Assembly: GCA_050694015.1 (NCBI GenBank)
Contig: JBOGWY010000246.1
Coordinates: forward strand, 1 to 8,692
DNA length: 8,692 bases
Origin: JBOGWY01 sp050694015
Lineage (GTDB): Bacteria > Actinomycetota > CADDZG01 > WHSQ01
Direction of reading: 5' to 3'
Made by a program: the position numbers and the translations under genes. This document shows, piece after piece, positions 5,871-8,692 of the stretch. Position 1 is the first letter of the stretch, and every line of letters begins with the position of its first letter. The notes under the pieces are model-generated. The model made no database searches, was not told where the DNA came from, and saw only the letters and a list, made by a program, of their open reading frames with translations.

Positions 5871-5901
5871 TAGTTAACAGAAGCAACAACAGTAACAGCT
5901 T
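5856..5901. repeat. 8-bp inverted repeat in an AT-richer gap
   Basis: AAGCTGTT (5856-5863) and AACAGCTT (5894-5901) are perfectly complementary across a 30-nt loop. One arm overlaps the stop codon of the endonuclease-family gene. The enclosed segment is A-, C- and T-rich, unlike its surroundings, with CTGTTA repeated on the minus strand. It could be a weak terminator or a regulator site for the downstream operon; there is no T-run after it. Confidence 0.35.
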
Positions 5902-6566
5902 TAGCGCCGCTCCACCAGGGCGGCCACGGGGCGGTGGTCCGAGACCCTGGTCCTGTACGACTTGTTCGCCTCGACCCGGGCCCCCCGACCCGCGAGCACG
6001 TGGTCGAACTCCCGGCGCCGCCACCCTCGGGACAGCGTCTTGAGCTGCTTGGGACCGGGCTCGAGGCCGATCTCGAAAAGGGGGAGAAGGGTGTCGCGGC
6101 TCTGGTTGAGGTCACCGACGACGACGACCGGAGGATCGGCCTCGGCGGCGAGCCGGGCGAGGAACTCGGTCTGGAGCCGGCGTGCCCCGGCCTTGAGCGA
6201 CAGATGCGTGGCCAGGAACGTCACCCCACGCCAGCGGGCGATGATCACCCCGCGGGGCTCCTCGCGGCCGCCGCGCGGGAGCGGCTCGAAGTCGGTGTCC
6301 ATGTCGTCGGCGGAGGCCACCGCGATCCCGTACTCACCGTCGCGCTCGAGGGTCGGGAAGAACCGGACCTCCATGCCGAGTAGATCGCTTAGCTCCGCCG
6401 GCTGGTCGACGCGCCCGGAGCGTTCCATCCCGCGGTCGAGTTCCTGGAGCGCCACGAACCGGGGCCGGGCGGGTTTCAGAGCCGCCGCGATCCGACGCAG
6501 ATCGGTGATGCCGTCCAGGCCCTGCCCGTGGTGGATGTTGAACGTCGCTATCCGGAGTCTGCGCAC
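5901..6566 (-). CDS. Endonuclease/exonuclease/phosphatase-family hydrolase
   Basis: A 221-residue protein with the complete metal-dependent EEP active site: N10 in ATFNIHHG, E42 in LQELDR, H121 in THLS, D152 and N154 in GDLNQ, D188-H189 in EFDHV, and D210-H211 in SDHRPV. The fold hydrolyses phosphodiesters or phosphomonoesters in nucleic acids, phosphoinositides or lipid headgroups. The short compact form without extra domains resembles small bacterial members annotated as metal-dependent hydrolases, and the substrate is not readable. There is no signal peptide, so it is probably cytoplasmic. The start is GTG 6566, directly before the first beta-strand RLRIATFN; an out-of-frame ATG lies 2 nt upstream. 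A -10-like TATCCT is 5 nt upstream, so the mRNA may be leaderless. It lies 92 bp ahead of the lipoprotein gene on the same strand and diverges from the rhomboid gene. Confidence 0.93.
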   Translation of the reverse strand: MRRLRIATFNIHHGQGLDGITDLRRIAAALKPARPRFVALQELDRGMERSGRVDQPAELSDLLGMEVRFFPTLERDGEYGIAVASADDMDTDFEPLPRGGREEPRGVIIARWRGVTFLATHLSLKAGARRLQTEFLARLAAEADPPVVVVGDLNQSRDTLLPLFEIGLEPGPKQLKTLSRGWRRREFDHVLAGRGARVEANKSYRTRVSDHRPVAALVERR

Positions 6567-6571
6567 GCATG

Positions 6572-6577
6572 AGGATA
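6572..6577 (-). promoter_or_regulatory. -10-like box before the EEP hydrolase gene
   Basis: TATCCT on the minus strand, 5 nt before GTG 6566, matches TANNNT. No convincing -35 is seen at the usual distance; a 14-bp palindrome occupies the spacer instead. Confidence 0.3.
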
Positions 6578-6578
6578 G

Positions 6579-6592
6579 GCACGGGACCGTGC
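6579..6592. promoter_or_regulatory. 14-bp perfect palindrome, candidate operator
   Basis: GCACGG-GA-CCGTGC lies in the 38-bp gap between the divergent EEP and rhomboid genes, immediately upstream of the TATCCT box of the EEP gene and 12 bp before the rhomboid GTG. A dimeric repressor bound here would cover the promoter region of both genes. It could also be a chance palindrome in G+C-rich DNA. Confidence 0.4.
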
Positions 6593-6604
6593 GACCATTG
6601 ATAC

Positions 6605-7468
6605 GTGGACCCGTCCCCTACCGAGGGCTCGGCGGCCCCGCAGGTGCTGGACGAGGAACAGGTCGAGTACTGCTACGGCCACCCGAAGACCCCTACGAAA
6701 CTGCATTGCTCGCGTTGCGAGCGCCCCATCTGCGGGCGCTGCGCGATACCGGCTTCGGTCGGCCAGCACTGTCCCGAGTGCGTCGCCGAGGCGCGCCGCA
6801 CCACGCCGAGGGTGCGCTCGGCGATCCGGGCGACGGCCCCCGCGGTCACGACCATCCTGGCGATCAACATCGGGATGTTCATCCTGCAGCAACTCGCACC
6901 CGAGGTGACTGCCCGATTGCTGCTGGTGCCTCAAGCCGTCGACGCAGGGCAATGGTGGCGGCTGCTCACGCCGATGGTCCTGCACGCGGGATTCCTGCAC
7001 ATCTTCCTGAACTCCTATGTGCTGTACATCTTCGGACCCAACGTGGAGCAGGCGTTCGGCACCGTTCGCTTCATCGCGCTGTACGTCGTCTCGGGCTTCA
7101 TGGGATCCGTGCTGTCGTACGTGATCCCACCCGATAACCCGAGCCTCGGCGCGTCGGGCGCGATCTTCGGCCTCGCCGGCGTGCTGTTCGTGTACCTCTA
7201 CAGGAGGCGTCGCTCGACCTTCATCCGCGAGTACCTACGCAGCATCACGATATTCATCGTCGCGAACCTCATCATCGGGTTCGTGCTCAGTGCGTTCATC
7301 GACAACTGGGCGCACCTCGGGGGCCTCGTGGCGGGCGCGCTGCTCGCGTTCGGCTTCGATGCCAAGCGCGAGACCACTCCGCTGCTCGTACAGATCGGAA
7401 CCGTGGGGGCCGTGATCGCCCTCGGCGTCTATCTGGTCATGGCGAGAACCTCAGGAGCGTTGTTCTAG
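6605..7468 (+). CDS. Rhomboid-family intramembrane serine protease with N-terminal zinc-binding segment
   Basis: A 287-residue protein. The N-terminus (23-59) has a B-box-like metal site: C23, H26, C35, C38, C43, C46, H55/C56 and C59. The rhomboid domain follows from about residue 78, with the WWRLLTPMVLHAGFLHIFLN helix region (117-136, including H132 and N136), the catalytic serine S184 in GASGAIFG, and the catalytic histidine H237 in WAHLGG; a further hydrophobic helix at 263-280 completes about seven. Rhomboids cut transmembrane segments of other proteins in the membrane. The zinc segment, common in actinobacterial rhomboids, is cytoplasmic and may bind partners or substrates. GTG 6605 is the first start after an in-frame TGA (6599-6601), and no ribosome site precedes it. 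It is divergent from the EEP gene; the natural substrate is unknown. Confidence 0.94.
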   Translation: MDPSPTEGSAAPQVLDEEQVEYCYGHPKTPTKLHCSRCERPICGRCAIPASVGQHCPECVAEARRTTPRVRSAIRATAPAVTTILAINIGMFILQQLAPEVTARLLLVPQAVDAGQWWRLLTPMVLHAGFLHIFLNSYVLYIFGPNVEQAFGTVRFIALYVVSGFMGSVLSYVIPPDNPSLGASGAIFGLAGVLFVYLYRRRRSTFIREYLRSITIFIVANLIIGFVLSAFIDNWAHLGGLVAGALLAFGFDAKRETTPLLVQIGTVGAVIALGVYLVMARTSGALF

Positions 7469-7496
7469 GCCTGGATGCCGGTGGCTACCCGAACGC

Positions 7497-7514
7497 CGAA
7501 GGTATGAACCTTCG
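7497..7514 (+). terminator. Hairpin after the rhomboid gene, weak terminator candidate
   Basis: CGAAGGT (7497-7503) and ACCTTCG (7508-7514) form a perfect 7-bp stem with the loop ATGA, 28 bp after the rhomboid stop. No T-run follows, so intrinsic termination would be weak. It could instead be a regulatory site for the propeller gene that starts 26 bp later. Confidence 0.4.
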
Positions 7515-7540
7515 TGCGTCACGCGGCGTCTATAGGGTGA

Positions 7541-8557
7541 ATGACCGTGCAGCGAAGGCGATCGACGGTTCGGGTTGGTGCCTGGATGTCTCTGGCGCTC
7601 CTGTTCCCTGCGTGTTCGGACGCCGGCACGGGCTCCCTGACAGGGCCGGACGCTCGCGGTGCATCGAGACCCCGCTCGGAGGCACGAGCCGCTCCATCGG
7701 AGAGGCGACAACGAGTTTGGGTCGCCCTGGAGGACGGCCGGGCCCTCGCGCTCGTCGACGTTCGTAGGGAACGTGTCTTACGCCGGCGTCGCGTTGACGG
7801 CAGGCCTCATAATCTCGTCGTCGGCAGACGTGGAACCGTTGCAACGGCTCTGTGGCACGACGGTCGCATCGCCATCGTCAGGGACGGTTCGGTGCGCCAC
7901 GTCTATCTCGGCGGATCACCGCACGACGTCAAGATCACGGGATGGCGGATCGTCGTGGCGAATCAGACTGCCAATCGACTTCAGCTCGTGACGCTGAGCG
8001 GGGAGCGCCGGGGAGAGGTCCTCCTCAGCCACGATCCCCACGACGTGGCCGTCGCTCCGAACGGGTACGTCGCGTGGGCGACCCTCGAGGGCTCCGATCG
8101 GCTGGCGCGCGTGCACCTAAGGAAGAAGAGGGTCTTGCGGTACGTCGCGACGGGGAAGCGACCGCACGACATCCTGTTCTCGCCGTCCGGCCGTATGTGG
8201 GTGACTGATTGGGGTGGAGCCATCCATGTGTTCTCGCGCAAGGGGCGGCACATCAGAAGCAGACCGCTCGGCGAGGAAGCCCACCATCTTGCGTTCACGC
8301 CCGACGGCGAGCAAGTGTGGGTGACAGATCATGGTGCCCACCGCGTCTTCGTCCTATCGACGAGGTCGTTGAAGATCGTGAAGCGGTTCCGGATCCGCGG
8401 GGCGCCGCACCATGTGACGATCACCCGCGACGGTAGGCGCGCCGTGGTCGCCGACCATGACACCGGTCGCCTGATCGTCTACCGCGTCGCGACTCTGACG
8501 CGGGTGGCCAAGATCCCCGTCGGTGCGGGACCACACGGTGTATGGAACGCACCATGA
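7541..8557 (+). CDS. Secreted, probably lipid-anchored, YVTN-type beta-propeller protein
   Basis: A 338-residue protein. It has a basic N-terminus, a short hydrophobic stretch (VGAWMSLALLFPAC) and a possible lipidation cysteine C25; the lipobox FPAC is poor, so simple secretion is also possible. A Ser/Pro/Arg linker (26-57) precedes a propeller made of about 40-residue repeats (58-338). Each repeat opens with a PH or HH motif: H90, H128, H167, H209, H248/H249, H290 and H332, usually followed by a beta-strand, a Gly turn and VWVTD- or VVVAD-like strands. The spacing (38-42) and the split first and last repeats indicate a closed, about seven-bladed propeller, like the 40-residue YVTN/lactonase-like group. 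No catalytic identity can be assigned. The protein is very basic and Arg-rich. ATG 7541 directly follows GGGTGA; GTG 7547 is an alternative. It follows the rhomboid gene, but co-transcription is uncertain. Confidence 0.8.
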   Translation: MTVQRRRSTVRVGAWMSLALLFPACSDAGTGSLTGPDARGASRPRSEARAAPSERRQRVWVALEDGRALALVDVRRERVLRRRRVDGRPHNLVVGRRGTVATALWHDGRIAIVRDGSVRHVYLGGSPHDVKITGWRIVVANQTANRLQLVTLSGERRGEVLLSHDPHDVAVAPNGYVAWATLEGSDRLARVHLRKKRVLRYVATGKRPHDILFSPSGRMWVTDWGGAIHVFSRKGRHIRSRPLGEEAHHLAFTPDGEQVWVTDHGAHRVFVLSTRSLKIVKRFRIRGAPHHVTITRDGRRAVVADHDTGRLIVYRVATLTRVAKIPVGAGPHGVWNAP

Positions 8558-8602
8558 TGCCCCGAACCGGCCCCGGCCCGCGTGCCGTAGCGGCGTGTGG
8601 AT
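8558..8602. other. Convergent intergenic gap
   Basis: The 45 bp between the propeller stop and the stop of the minus-strand gene hold small G+C-rich inverted repeats (CCGG-CC-CCGG; GCCG-TAG-CGGC) but no T-run on either strand, so no clear terminator is seen. Confidence 0.4.
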
Positions 8603-8692
8603 CTAGTCGGCGATCTCTACGGTCGCGTTCTTGATGACGGCGTCGCCGTCCGGGTTGGAGGTCTCGAACCCGTAGATCGAGGTTCCCTCGCC
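8603..8692 (-). CDS. C-terminal fragment of an unidentified protein (cut by window edge)
   Basis: The last 29 residues and TAG stop (8605-8603) of a minus-strand gene that continues beyond the window. The peptide begins GEGTSIYGFETSNPDGD and ends AVIKNATVEIAD. Its alternating hydrophobic end, VIKNATVEIAD, looks like a terminal beta-strand, as in cyclophilin-type prolyl isomerases, whose ends often read like VVIKSVTIE, but this is too short to assign. No family is claimed. It is convergent with the propeller gene. Confidence 0.55.
   Translation of the reverse strand, partial: GEGTSIYGFETSNPDGDAVIKNATVEIAD

Noticed and set aside
5962..7137. A 391-codon plus-strand frame spanning two genes
   Set aside because: It is antisense to the EEP hydrolase and out of frame in the rhomboid gene; both real genes carry complete catalytic motifs in their own frames.
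1..8692. CRISPR arrays, insertion sequences, attachment sites, tRNA or rRNA genes
   Set aside because: I saw no regularly spaced repeats, transposase motifs, long terminal inverted repeats or tRNA-like cloverleaf. The only direct repeats are the two copies at 2786 and 2881.

Overview
This is a G+C-rich stretch, roughly two thirds G+C by eye, that reads as ordinary chromosomal DNA of an actinobacterium, probably from an uncultured or poorly studied lineage. That placement is an inference. It rests on the four-PASTA PknB-type kinase, a dihydropteroate synthase paralogue resembling mycobacterial FolP2, the rhomboid protease with an N-terminal zinc-binding segment, several GTG starts, and several starts with a TANNNT -10-like box only 4-7 nt away and no good ribosome binding site. 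I saw no mobile element, CRISPR array, tRNA or rRNA.

Layout. Bases 1-2359 are a minus-strand run. In transcription order it holds an EamA-family transporter, a FolP2-type DHPS homologue (ATGA overlap with the transporter), a stand-alone CheY-like receiver, and the N-terminus of a prepilin peptidase that runs off the left edge. A Nudix hydrolase at 2381 diverges from the transporter across only 21 bp. Next comes a 165-bp gap with two near-identical 19-20 bp G-rich repeats, then an exported protein of unknown function with a C-terminal anchor (2945-3550). Its stop codon overlaps the stop of the convergent kinase gene.

Bases 3547-6566 are a second minus-strand run: an endonuclease/exonuclease/phosphatase-family protein, then a coiled-coil lipoprotein followed 6 bp later by a PASTA-domain Ser/Thr kinase. 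A divergent gap with a 14-bp palindrome leads to a plus-strand rhomboid protease (6605-7468). After it comes a very basic, histidine-patterned beta-propeller that is probably secreted or a lipoprotein (7541-8557). The last 90 bases are the C-terminus of an unidentified minus-strand gene.

How the genes may work together. Several products act at the cell envelope: the prepilin peptidase, transporter, anchored exported protein, lipoprotein, PASTA kinase, rhomboid and secreted propeller. The tightest functional pair is the lipoprotein with the kinase, a plausible envelope-sensing unit. The receiver next to the prepilin peptidase suggests a link to type IV pili or a related export machine. The most unusual items are the DHPS homologue with altered active-site loops, the propeller with a histidine at the same place in every repeat, and the lipoprotein-kinase pair. 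Nothing seen here amounts to proof of a new system.
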